From positions 1-13,946 of the forward strand of contig VBKY01000255.1 of NCBI GenBank assembly GCA_005879255.1: 13,946 nucleotides of DNA, given 5' to 3'. Both the position numbers and the translations under genes were made by a program. Positions 6,217-12,992 of the stretch are shown piece after piece; the first letter of the stretch is position 1; every line of letters starts with the position of its first letter. Below the pieces are notes generated by a model. The model ran no database searches, was not told where the DNA came from, and saw only the letters and a list, made by a program, of their open reading frames with translations. Source of the stretch: Deltaproteobacteria bacterium (GTDB lineage: Bacteria > Desulfobacterota_B > Binatia > UBA9968).

Positions 6217-7239
6217 TTAACGGAGCTTGAAGATTTCCTTCCAGATCTTCTCGTATTTTTTCCAATCCTTGATTTCATCGGTCCCGATAGGATAGAGCAC
6301 CGCTGGGCGAATTTTTTCGACCGGTTGCACTTTGGGATGCGGCGGCAAACGCCCTCCCGCCGCATAGGCTTTCTGCCCTTCTTCGCTGGCGGACCACCGG
6401 TAAAACAGCCGGGCCGTGTTGGGATGGGGAGCGTCTTTAGCCAAGGCATTGGCGGTGATCGTGGCGATTCCTTCGGTGAGCATATATCCGAGCGGGGCGC
6501 CCTTTTTGATTCGCGGTGGATAGTGGTGCGCATAACAGGTGAGACATGCGGCAGCTTGGCCAGCTACCAGGAATTCGGCGAGCTCGGAATGGCCCTTGTG
6601 GAATTCTATATTGTTGGCCGCGATCTTGCGCAGCAGGTCAATCGCTTTTTCGTCGTTCTTAAACTTGTGCCGGGCCAAGCCGATCAGCAATTCGACATCG
6701 CGACCTTCGGCGATCATTTTTCCCTTCCACTTGGGATCGGCAAAGTCATCGAACTGCTTGGGCTCGTCCTCTTTTTTCACCAAGTTCGTATTCCACGACG
6801 CGGTAATGATCACCATGTCCGCGGCCAACCAGTTCGCTGCCTTGAAATTGGCCGGATAAGCCGCGGCTTCAGGAGGGAGCCAGTCAACCACGAGCTTCTG
6901 GTCGACCAATTGCAAAACGTTCTCCAAGGCCATTTGAAATACGTCGGCCAGCACCCTCCCGCCTCTTGCCTCGGTAATGGCGCGCGCCGCAAGCTTGTCC
7001 GCGGTGGCATCCACATGATTCACTTTGATGCCTGGAAAGCGTTTTTCGAATACCGGCAGTATTTTCTCGGCGTTGATCTGCGCCAGAGTGCCGTAGAAAT
7101 TGAGCGTCCCGCCTTCTTTCAATGCCAGCTTGTGAAGTTCGTCCAGCGATTGACCGCTAACGGGCGCCGAAGGCGAGGCAATCATGACGCCCGCGACCAA
7201 ACTCAAAATCGTCAAGAATGCCTTCCGTTTTCGCAACAT
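6217..7239 (-). CDS. ABC transporter solute-binding protein, family 1 (AfuA/FbpA-like), paralog A
   Basis: A 340-residue secreted binding protein. The ATG at 7237-7239 has a strong GGAGG five bases upstream. A Sec signal occupies residues 1-29, with cleavage likely after VSG. The mature chain shows GTLNFYGTLAQINAEKILPV (44-63), FEKRFPGIKVNHVDATADKL (64-83) and ARAITEARGGRVLADV (85-100), the ordering seen in AfuA/FutA-like extracellular solute-binding proteins. A conserved block EFHKGHSELAEFLVAGQ (212-228) leads into ACLTCYAHHYP (231-241). The classical Tyr-Tyr iron motif of FbpA is not evident, so iron as substrate is unproven; 2-aminoethylphosphonate or other ligands remain possible. It is 49 nt downstream of its paralog B and upstream of the permease, so it is very likely the binding component of this importer. 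Confidence 0.9.
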   Translation of the reverse strand: MLRKRKAFLTILSLVAGVMIASPSAPVSGQSLDELHKLALKEGGTLNFYGTLAQINAEKILPVFEKRFPGIKVNHVDATADKLAARAITEARGGRVLADVFQMALENVLQLVDQKLVVDWLPPEAAAYPANFKAANWLAADMVIITASWNTNLVKKEDEPKQFDDFADPKWKGKMIAEGRDVELLIGLARHKFKNDEKAIDLLRKIAANNIEFHKGHSELAEFLVAGQAAACLTCYAHHYPPRIKKGAPLGYMLTEGIATITANALAKDAPHPNTARLFYRWSASEEGQKAYAAGGRLPPHPKVQPVEKIRPAVLYPIGTDEIKDWKKYEKIWKEIFKLR

Positions 7240-7288
7240 GTTTCCTCCGATAAATGAATTTTATTTCAGCGTGATCGCTGCACGCTGG

Positions 7289-8302
7289 CTATCTGAGTTT
7301 GAATACTTCCTTCCAAATCTTTTCGAACTTACTGTACTGCTTCAAGTCCTCGACGCCGACGGCATAAATAGTCGCAGGACGAATTTTTTCCGTGGGTTCT
7401 ACCTTGGGATGAGCCGGAGTTCTGCCCCCCTTAGCGTAAACCGCTTGCCCTTCCGCGGACGAAGCCCAGCGGGCAAACAGCCAAGCCGTATTGGGATGTG
7501 GCGCGCTTTTGAGAACCGATATCGCGATGATGCCGGCAACACCCTCCGATAGCATGTAATTGAGCGGCGCGCCCTTCCTGATGCGGGCGGGATAATGATG
7601 CGAGTAACAGGTGAAGCAGGCGGCGGCTTGCCCGGCGACGAGAAACTCCGCCAGCTCTGAGTGGCCTTTGTGAAATTCGACATCGTTCGCGGCGATTCTC
7701 GCTAGAATGGCCCGCGCTTTTTCCAGGCTCTTGTGCTTGTGCGTCAATCCAATCAGAATCTCATAGTCGCGAGGCTCACCGATCAGCCGTCCCTTCCAAC
7801 GCGGGTCGCCGAAGTCATCGAGAAACTTCGGCTCTTCTTCTTTTTTGACTTTGTCCGTGTTCCAGGCGCCGACAAAGAAAATGAGATTGTTGGCGACCCA
7901 ATAGGAGCCCTTAAGGTCGCTCGGGTAGTCCACGGACTCGGGGACGGCTCGATCCAGCAGCAGTCCCTGCTCGCGGATCTTATTGATATCTTCCAAACCG
8001 AACTCGACGACATCGGCGATAACCCTCCCGCCGCGGGCTTCGGTAATCGCGCGGGCCGAGAGTTTGTCCGAAGTCGCGTCGACATGATTGATCTTGATGC
8101 CGGGAAAGCGTTTCTCGAAGACCGGATAAATTTTTTCCGCGTTGATCTGCGCCAGAGAGCAATAGCAATTGAGAACCCGTTCTTCTTTGAGCGCTTTTTT
8201 GTATAGCTCATCAAGGCTTTCAGTCTGCGCCGAGGCGGCCAAAGGCATACCCAGACCAAGAATCAGAACAATCAGGACGATGGTCCTAGAACTAAACTTC
8301 AT
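7289..8302 (-). CDS. ABC transporter solute-binding protein, family 1 (AfuA/FbpA-like), paralog B
   Basis: A 337-residue paralog of the next gene, alike along its whole length. I start at ATG 8300-8302 (MKFSSRTIVLIVLILGLGMP). The upstream in-frame TTG at 8315-8317 would overlap the Shine-Dalgarno GGAGGAG, six bases before this ATG, and is unlikely. Signal peptide 1-25 with cleavage after ASA. Shared motifs: LAQINAEKIYPVFEKRFPGI (50-69), SARAITEARGGRVIADV (82-98), EFHKGHSELAEFLVAGQ (209-225), ACFTCYSHHYP (228-238) and a KEVFKLR C-terminus. It differs in the substrate-lobe loop: CYC (46-48) where paralog A has FYG. It follows the Bug-type gene by only 31 nt, so they are probably co-transcribed. 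Two binding proteins sharing one permease suggests different ligand specificities; this is inference. Confidence 0.9.
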   Translation of the reverse strand: MKFSSRTIVLIVLILGLGMPLAASAQTESLDELYKKALKEERVLNCYCSLAQINAEKIYPVFEKRFPGIKINHVDATSDKLSARAITEARGGRVIADVVEFGLEDINKIREQGLLLDRAVPESVDYPSDLKGSYWVANNLIFFVGAWNTDKVKKEEEPKFLDDFGDPRWKGRLIGEPRDYEILIGLTHKHKSLEKARAILARIAANDVEFHKGHSELAEFLVAGQAAACFTCYSHHYPARIRKGAPLNYMLSEGVAGIIAISVLKSAPHPNTAWLFARWASSAEGQAVYAKGGRTPAHPKVEPTEKIRPATIYAVGVEDLKQYSKFEKIWKEVFKLR

Positions 8303-8333
8303 CGCGTTCTCCTCCAAGCAAATTTACTAATGA

Positions 8334-9401
8334 CTATTTCTTCCCGCCCTTCAGCGCCGCCTGCAATTTGTTTTTGAGATCCGAACTCATGCCCAAGAAC
8401 TCGACAACGAGTTTGTGGATGTCCTCGCCAAACATAGGATCGATTTCCAGCTTGCCTTTGTTGGCGTCCACCTGCAATTCCTTGTCGGCGAACACTTTTT
8501 CAAAAGCTTTTTCCAGCGCCATGGCGCGATCGGGTGGCGTTCCGGGCGGCACGACATAAACCTTGCCGAAATCGTTGGGCGTGCTGGTGCCGAATTTCAG
8601 CAACTGGCGGTGCTCGTTGCTCTTTGCGATCTGCGTGATGGTCGGCACGTTCGGCACGATCAAGTCCTTGATCGGCTTTTCGGATAGCTGCGCCAAGACC
8701 AGCCATTCGCCGCTTTTCATCTTTTCGAAGGAAGTTATTTTCAATGAAGTGTACGAATTGAATAGCCCTTCGACTTCGCCCGACTCGATGGCCATTCTCA
8801 CATCCGCAGTGCCCTTGTAACCCAAGACCACCTTCAAATTGGCGCCCATAACGTCGCGCGCTATGACCGGCGCGTGCTCGACCGTCGAACCGGGAATACC
8901 GCCGACGGTAATTTGTTTCCCGTTGGGACCCAGAATCTCTTCAAATTTGCTCACGCCCGGTTTGCGGGTGACGACAAAAACATAAGTTTCACTGACCGGC
9001 ACGGCGAGATAACGAAACTTTGCCATATCGAACTGAATCGCGGGATTGGCGAACAATTGCTCCAGGATAATCGGCCCCGAGATATTTCCGACCACGGTTC
9101 CATCCTTCGGCGCCGCATGGTAGACGTGGTTGGCCGCGATAATGCTTCCCGCCCCAGCCATGTTGTCGACAATGACGTTGGGATTCCCTGGAATATGCTT
9201 AGAAAGATGGCGTCCAATGAGCCGTGAATACTGGTCATAACCGCCCCCTGCCGTGAAGCCAACAATAATTCGCAAGGTCTTGTTGCGATAAAAGTTCGCC
9301 ACCGCCTTTTCATCGAAGGTTCCGGATTGGGCGGCCAGACTCGTCGCGGTGTAGCCGAGTAAAAGTAAGAAAACTAAGAACCCATGGCGGCTGTGCCGCA
9401 T
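8334..9401 (-). CDS. Bug/TctC-family tripartite tricarboxylate-type solute-binding protein
   Basis: A 355-residue secreted protein beginning MRHSRHGFLVFLLLLGYTAT at the ATG at 9399-9401, preceded by AGGAGG. The open frame extends to 9464, but that start lacks a ribosome-binding site and puts charged residues before the signal peptide. Signal cleavage is likely after LAA (about residue 24). The stretch LRIIVGFTAGGGYDQYSRLI (43-62), then NVIVDNMAGAGSIIAANHVY (75-94) and PKDGTVVG (98-105), is the Bug/TctC signature: the glycine-rich loop and the N-x-x-G-A-G motif that grips a carboxylate. These proteins usually feed TctAB permeases for citrate, aromatic acids or similar. No tctA or tctB is in the window. 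It sits at the head of a tight gene row ending in an ABC importer, an unusual pairing. Confidence 0.88.
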   Translation of the reverse strand: MRHSRHGFLVFLLLLGYTATSLAAQSGTFDEKAVANFYRNKTLRIIVGFTAGGGYDQYSRLIGRHLSKHIPGNPNVIVDNMAGAGSIIAANHVYHAAPKDGTVVGNISGPIILEQLFANPAIQFDMAKFRYLAVPVSETYVFVVTRKPGVSKFEEILGPNGKQITVGGIPGSTVEHAPVIARDVMGANLKVVLGYKGTADVRMAIESGEVEGLFNSYTSLKITSFEKMKSGEWLVLAQLSEKPIKDLIVPNVPTITQIAKSNEHRQLLKFGTSTPNDFGKVYVVPPGTPPDRAMALEKAFEKVFADKELQVDANKGKLEIDPMFGEDIHKLVVEFLGMSSDLKNKLQAALKGGKK

Positions 9402-9522
9402 AGCCCCTCCTCTATCTTTAGTAAAAACGTCCATCTTGAACGCTGCTGATGACCCCTCGCGCACCCTACTCCTTAGACGTGAATACTGGTGGCGAACTTC
9501 AGTCTTTCCCGGCGCGATTGGC

Positions 9523-10494
9523 CTATAAATTCTCTAGTCTCTTGAGCGTCGCGCCGTAGTCTTCCACTGCCTTTTCGATCGTATAGTCCGGTTCGTAGCC
9601 GAGTTGCTCCTTGGCGCGGGAAAAATCGCTGGCAGCGCGGGATTCAGGGTACGGCATGGGGTTGTTTCCTTTGATCAATCCTATGTCCGATCCGGGAAAC
9701 TTTTTGCGGATCGCGTCGGCGATATCATCGCCACTAACCATCGTGCCGTTGCCGATGTGGAAGAGCGTGTCTTTGAATTTGTCCTTTAGCACCGCCAAAA
9801 CCGTCCCCTTGGCAGCGTCCTTCCCATAGAGAATTTCTGCCGGGCCGTAGGGCCAATTGATCTTGGCCGGCTCACCCTTCACCGCCGCGCGAATCATCTG
9901 TTGAATGGCAATTTCCCTCGTCGCTTTGAGCGCGGCCGGCGAAGGCCCGTAGAGCCCGCCGGTATACCGGAGACAAATAAACTCGAATCCATAACGTTTT
10001 CCGTAGGCGCGCCCCATGAACTCGCAGCTTGCCTTTGTCGCCGCATAGACCGACGGCGGATTCATGGGAATGCTTTCATCGACTTTAGACAGCCCTTCAC
10101 CAAGTGATCCCAAGTAAACGGTTCCCGAGCTCGGAAACACCACGCGCGACACCTTCTCCAGCCGGGCCGCTTCGAAGACGTTGACTGTGCCCATAAAGTT
10201 CAGGCGCACGCCGCTGTAAGGACGCCTTTGAACTTCTTCGCCCAGGAAAGCCGCTAGGTGAATGATGCGATCGCACTCGTTATCACGAATGGCCGAAATA
10301 ATCGCCGGCAGATCCATCATATCGCCGCGGATCAGGGTCACCTTTGTGGTATCGACACCGACGGCGTTGAGCAATCGTTCGTTGAGCGCGACGTCGAATA
10401 CCACCGGCCTTTCCCCCCGCTCCAGCAACATCGCAACCGCGTAAGCGCCAACCAAGCCGGACCCGCCGGTTACAAGAATTCCCTTCTTAGCCAT
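9523..10494 (-). CDS. NAD-dependent epimerase/dehydratase (extended SDR)
   Basis: A 323-residue cytoplasmic oxidoreductase of the extended short-chain dehydrogenase family. The Rossmann dinucleotide loop is TGGSGLVG (9-16), Asp34 in VVFDV suits NAD ribose binding, RGDMMDLP (56-63) is the adenine-contact Asp region, and HLAAFLGEE (79-87) follows. The catalytic set is intact: Ser122/123 in FPSSGTVY, Tyr150 and Lys154 in VYAATK. The C-terminal part (RYTGGLYGPSP and beyond, to LGYEPDYTIEKAVEDY) is typical of nucleotide-sugar epimerases and UDP-glucose 4-epimerase relatives, but related enzymes act on other substrates. The start ATG at 10492-10494 has only GGGGGAAAA upstream. It is transcribed away from the plus-strand NMT1 gene and lies 121 nt before the Bug gene; co-transcription is possible. 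Confidence 0.92.
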   Translation of the reverse strand: MAKKGILVTGGSGLVGAYAVAMLLERGERPVVFDVALNERLLNAVGVDTTKVTLIRGDMMDLPAIISAIRDNECDRIIHLAAFLGEEVQRRPYSGVRLNFMGTVNVFEAARLEKVSRVVFPSSGTVYLGSLGEGLSKVDESIPMNPPSVYAATKASCEFMGRAYGKRYGFEFICLRYTGGLYGPSPAALKATREIAIQQMIRAAVKGEPAKINWPYGPAEILYGKDAAKGTVLAVLKDKFKDTLFHIGNGTMVSGDDIADAIRKKFPGSDIGLIKGNNPMPYPESRAASDFSRAKEQLGYEPDYTIEKAVEDYGATLKRLENL

Positions 10495-10527
10495 AACAGT
10501 TTTCCCCCATTGCAGAGACGTGCCTCT

Positions 10528-10554
10528 ACTATATCAAACGGTATGTTGAGTCAA
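10528..10554 (-). promoter_or_regulatory. Candidate sigma-70 promoter of the epimerase gene
   Basis: The minus strand shows TTGACT (10549-10554), 15 nt, then TATAGT (10528-10533), 33 nt before the ATG at 10494. The boxes match consensus well, but the 15-nt spacer is shorter than usual, so this is tentative. Confidence 0.4.
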
Positions 10555-10583
10555 CGCAGTGCTGAACTGGCGAGGAATCGAGA

Positions 10584-10630
10584 ATGGAAGATCGAGGATC
10601 GCTATCTTCTATCCTCCATCATCGATCCTC
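10584..10630. repeat. GATCGAGGAT-type intergenic repeat, upstream copy
   Basis: ATGGAAGATCGAGGAT (10584-10599) recurs exactly at 11734-11749, and ATCGATCCTC (10621-10630) recurs at 11965-11974, both on the other side of the NMT1 gene. Within this copy GAGGATCG (10594-10601) is complementary to CGATCCTC (10623-10630), so the unit can form a hairpin. It lies in the 233-nt gap between divergent genes, between the two candidate promoters. Confidence 0.75.
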
Positions 10631-10658
10631 AACTCCATGAATTGCGACGAACTGTGTC

Positions 10659-10686
10659 TTGACCTGACTATTTTTTCGCGCATTAT
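10659..10686 (+). promoter_or_regulatory. Candidate sigma-70 promoter of the plus-strand NMT1 gene
   Basis: TTGACC (10659-10664), a 16-nt spacer and CATTAT (10681-10686) lie 41 nt before the ATG at 10728. The -35 box matches consensus at five of six positions and the -10 box at four of six. It faces away from the epimerase promoter. Confidence 0.5.
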
Positions 10687-10727
10687 GTCAGCCTGCGCGT
10701 CTAAGAATTGCAGAGGAGGAACCGTCC

Positions 10728-11717
10728 ATGTCGTATCGTTTGGCACTTGCGATTCTAAGCTTCATAACCCTTTTCGCGGCGAATTCACCTGTGAGCGCTC
10801 AAGAAAAACTCCGGCTCGCCTGGGCCGGCTTTAGCCCCACCAACAGCCCAATCTGGGTCATAGAAGATCGTAAGCTCATGCAAAAACAGGGCGTTCAGCC
10901 GGAAATCATCGCCATCAGCGCCAGCCCGACCGTGCTCCAGGCCCTGCTGGCGAACGAAATCGATGCCGCCAGTATTTCAGTGACGACACTTACCAGCTCG
11001 CGGCTCGCCGGTGCCGATACGGTGATGATCGTCGGCGTGGTTCCGACATTCGTCGACCACATCGTTTCATTGTCGAATGTTACCGCAGTCGAGCAGCTCA
11101 AGGGCAAAACGGCTGGGGTCAATCGTTTAGGCAGCACGTCTGACCTAGGATTACGGCTGGCGCTAAGAAAACTTGGCGTCGACCCGGAAAAGGATGTAAA
11201 GATCATTCCCACAGGCGGCACCGCGGAGAGATTCGCGGCACTTTCAAAAGGCATAACTCAGTTTACGATTATTCCGGAACCTTTCTTGACCCAGGCGGAA
11301 AAGCTCGGCTTCCGAAACCTTTACAACATCAGCGACCTCAAGATCCCGTTCTGGTGGAACGGCATCCTGAGCCGTGAAGCAATCATCAAGACCAAACGCC
11401 CGCTGATGCAAAAACTCACCCGCGCAATGGTTGAAGCGATCCACATCATCAAGACCGAGAAGGAATACGCAAAATCGCTTATCAAAAAGAATCTAGGAGT
11501 AGCCGACCCGGAAGGTCTCGAAAGAGCCTACAAGGATTATGCGAACGCGTTCCCTGAAGTCCCCTATCCAACTCCAGACGGCGTGAAAACCATGCTCGAT
11601 GACATGGCCCGCGCAAATCCCAAGGCCGCGAGTGCGGATCCGAAAAGTTTCGTCGACCTGAGCTTGGTCACGGAGCTGGAAAAATCGGGATTCATTAAGC
11701 AGTTATACCGCAAGTGA
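10728..11717 (+). CDS. ABC transporter substrate-binding protein, NMT1/THI5-like
   Basis: A 329-residue secreted binding protein. The ATG follows AGAGGAGGAACCGTCC, a strong ribosome-binding site. The signal peptide MSYRLALAILSFITLFAANS ends near VSA (residue 24). The mature chain begins KLRLAWAGFSPTNSPIWVIE (27-46), then LMQKQGVQPEI (50-60), ALLANEIDAAS and the hinge motif EQLKGKTAGVNRLGSTSD, all typical of the NMT1/THI5 fold. The C-terminus ELEKSGFIKQLYRK matches the end of the minus-strand paralog at 1722-2720. The ligand is unknown; family members recognise pyrimidine thiamine precursors, sulfonates, nitrate and similar. No NMT1-class permease or ATPase follows; the next gene is an SDR 351 nt away. 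The gene is bracketed by copies of the same GATCGAGGAT-type repeat. Confidence 0.92.
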   Translation: MSYRLALAILSFITLFAANSPVSAQEKLRLAWAGFSPTNSPIWVIEDRKLMQKQGVQPEIIAISASPTVLQALLANEIDAASISVTTLTSSRLAGADTVMIVGVVPTFVDHIVSLSNVTAVEQLKGKTAGVNRLGSTSDLGLRLALRKLGVDPEKDVKIIPTGGTAERFAALSKGITQFTIIPEPFLTQAEKLGFRNLYNISDLKIPFWWNGILSREAIIKTKRPLMQKLTRAMVEAIHIIKTEKEYAKSLIKKNLGVADPEGLERAYKDYANAFPEVPYPTPDGVKTMLDDMARANPKAASADPKSFVDLSLVTELEKSGFIKQLYRK

Positions 11718-11729
11718 AGGTAAGGGGCC

Positions 11730-12010
11730 GAGGATGGAAGATCGAGGATGGATAAATCCGGGAAGCGCTTACTGCCGACTGGCTGATCAAATGAAGGCAA
11801 GGACCGAGGATCGTTCTCTGGACGATTCGTGGCAAAAGATTAGGGCGATGCTCAATCGTATGATCCGACGCGCGGACGATTTTTGCCGCTCAGCAAGTCA
11901 GTTGTAAGAGTCTTTTCGCACTTATCGATCGTCAATCCTCGATTTAGCCTTTTATCCTGCAGTTATCGATCCTCTATCCTCTATCCTCGACCTGGAATTC
12001 TTCCATCCTC
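11730..12010. repeat. Long inverted repeat with ATCCTCT heptamers, possibly MITE-like
   Basis: This fills most of the 351-nt gap 11718-12068, which has no convincing gene. The left arm GAGGATGGAAG (11730-11740) is perfectly complementary to CTTCCATCCTC (12000-12010), and TCGAGGAT (11742-11749) to ATCCTCGA (11983-11990), with a 9-nt bulge. The right side also holds three heptamers ATCCTCT, ATCCTCT, ATCCTCG (11969-11989). The enclosed 230 bp has a 38-codon frame (11791-11907) with no ribosome-binding site. The layout could be a small non-autonomous element or two unrelated insertions of one repeat family in opposite orientation. I saw no target duplication. Confidence 0.6.
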
Positions 12011-12068
12011 AGCTTGGAATTTTCGCCTCAACTGCGCTAACTTCACACTGAAAATTAGGAGGGAACTC

Positions 12069-12899
12069 ATGGCGGACGTACTTACAGACGAGCACGCGCT
12101 ACTACGACCCGGACTCGGTCGCCTCAAAGGCAGGGTGGCGATCATCACCGGCGCCAACAGCGGCATCGGTCGCGCGACTGCGCGTCTATTCGCGCGCGAA
12201 GGCGCCAAGGTCGTTTGCTGCGACATTCAAGAAACGATCTCACCGCGGATCGACCACCTCATTAAGAATAAAGAAGGCGGAGAAGCGGTCTTCGCCACCA
12301 TCGACGTCATCAAGCAGGAAGACTGCGACCGCATGGTCAAAACGGCGCTTGATAGCTTCGGCGACGTCGATATTCTTTACAACAACGCCGGTGCCGGCAT
12401 TCGCAAGAAGCTGCACGAGCATACCGACGAGGAATGGGACTTCGTCTTGAATACCAATTTGAATGCGATGTTTCGCGGCGCGCGCGCGGTGCTACCGCAC
12501 TTCATCAAGAAAAAAAGCGGTAACATCGTCACCACGGCTTCGACCTTTGGGCTGTTAGCCTCTCCGGAATATCCCGGCTACTGCGCAACAAAAGCGGCGA
12601 TCATTAATTTAACCCGCGAGATGGCGCTCGATTACGGGCCGATAGGCATTCGCGTGAATTGCGTCTGCCCCGGCGCCATCGAAACGCCGCGCTTCAGAGG
12701 CTTTCCGCCGAGGCCCACGCTCGGCGAAGGAATGACCGATGAACAAAGAAAGACCATGGGCGGAAGCAACAAGGCGCTGCTCCGTATGGGACGCCCGGAA
12801 GAGATCGCCTACGGCGTATTGTTCCTAGTTTCCGACGAAGCGTCGTTCGTGACGGGACACGCGCTGGTCGTCGACGGCGGACAGACGATTGATGCGTAG
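12069..12899 (+). CDS. Short-chain dehydrogenase/reductase (classical SDR)
   Basis: A 276-residue cytoplasmic NAD(P)-dependent oxidoreductase. I start at ATG 12069-12071 (MADVLTDEHALLRPGLGRLK), seven bases after AGGAGGG. The frame extends upstream to 11883, but that part reads through the repeats. Motifs: cofactor loop TGANSGIG (27-34), Asp52 in VVCCDI favouring NAD(H), NNAG (105-108), Asn130 of the active-site tetrad region, Ser158 in TTASTFG, and YCATK (Tyr171, Lys175). VNCVCPGAIETPRF marks the usual P-G region after the active site, and VTGHALVVDGGQ the C-terminal signature. All catalytic residues are present and length fits the 250-280 norm. It resembles 3-oxoacyl-ACP reductase or gluconate/cyclitol dehydrogenases, but substrate cannot be assigned. 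It converges with the methyltransferase gene across a long hairpin. Confidence 0.93.
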   Translation: MADVLTDEHALLRPGLGRLKGRVAIITGANSGIGRATARLFAREGAKVVCCDIQETISPRIDHLIKNKEGGEAVFATIDVIKQEDCDRMVKTALDSFGDVDILYNNAGAGIRKKLHEHTDEEWDFVLNTNLNAMFRGARAVLPHFIKKKSGNIVTTASTFGLLASPEYPGYCATKAAIINLTREMALDYGPIGIRVNCVCPGAIETPRFRGFPPRPTLGEGMTDEQRKTMGGSNKALLRMGRPEEIAYGVLFLVSDEASFVTGHALVVDGGQTIDA

Positions 12900-12917
12900 G
12901 GCTGAAGAATGCGGTGA

Positions 12918-12987
12918 TGGAGTATTGGAGTGATGGAGTGTTGGGTTTAAACCCATTACTCCAGTACTCCATTATTCCAGTACTCCA
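12918..12987. terminator. Octamer-repeat hairpin between convergent genes
   Basis: Three TGGAGTNN octamers (12918-12941) face four inverted ACTCCANN-type units (12956-12987) across the 12-bp palindrome GGGTTTAAACCC (12943-12954). Together they form a long, mostly paired hairpin filling the 93-nt gap between the SDR stop and the methyltransferase stop. The position suggests a bidirectional terminator, though there is no clear T-tract, and the octamer structure suggests a repeat family. Confidence 0.6.
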
Positions 12988-12992
12988 GTTCG

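Noticed and set aside
6325..7257. 310-codon open frame on the plus strand
   Set aside because: It is the mirror of binding-protein gene A, which has a signal peptide, a ribosome-binding site and a full-length paralog next door.
11791..11907. 38-codon frame MKARTEDRSLDDSWQKIRAM... on the plus strand
   Set aside because: No ribosome-binding site, lies between repeat arms and partly reads repeat sequence; too short to support without homologs.
11883..12068. N-terminal extension of the SDR gene
   Set aside because: It reads through heptamer and palindromic repeats; the start at 12069 has AGGAGGG and gives the normal SDR length.
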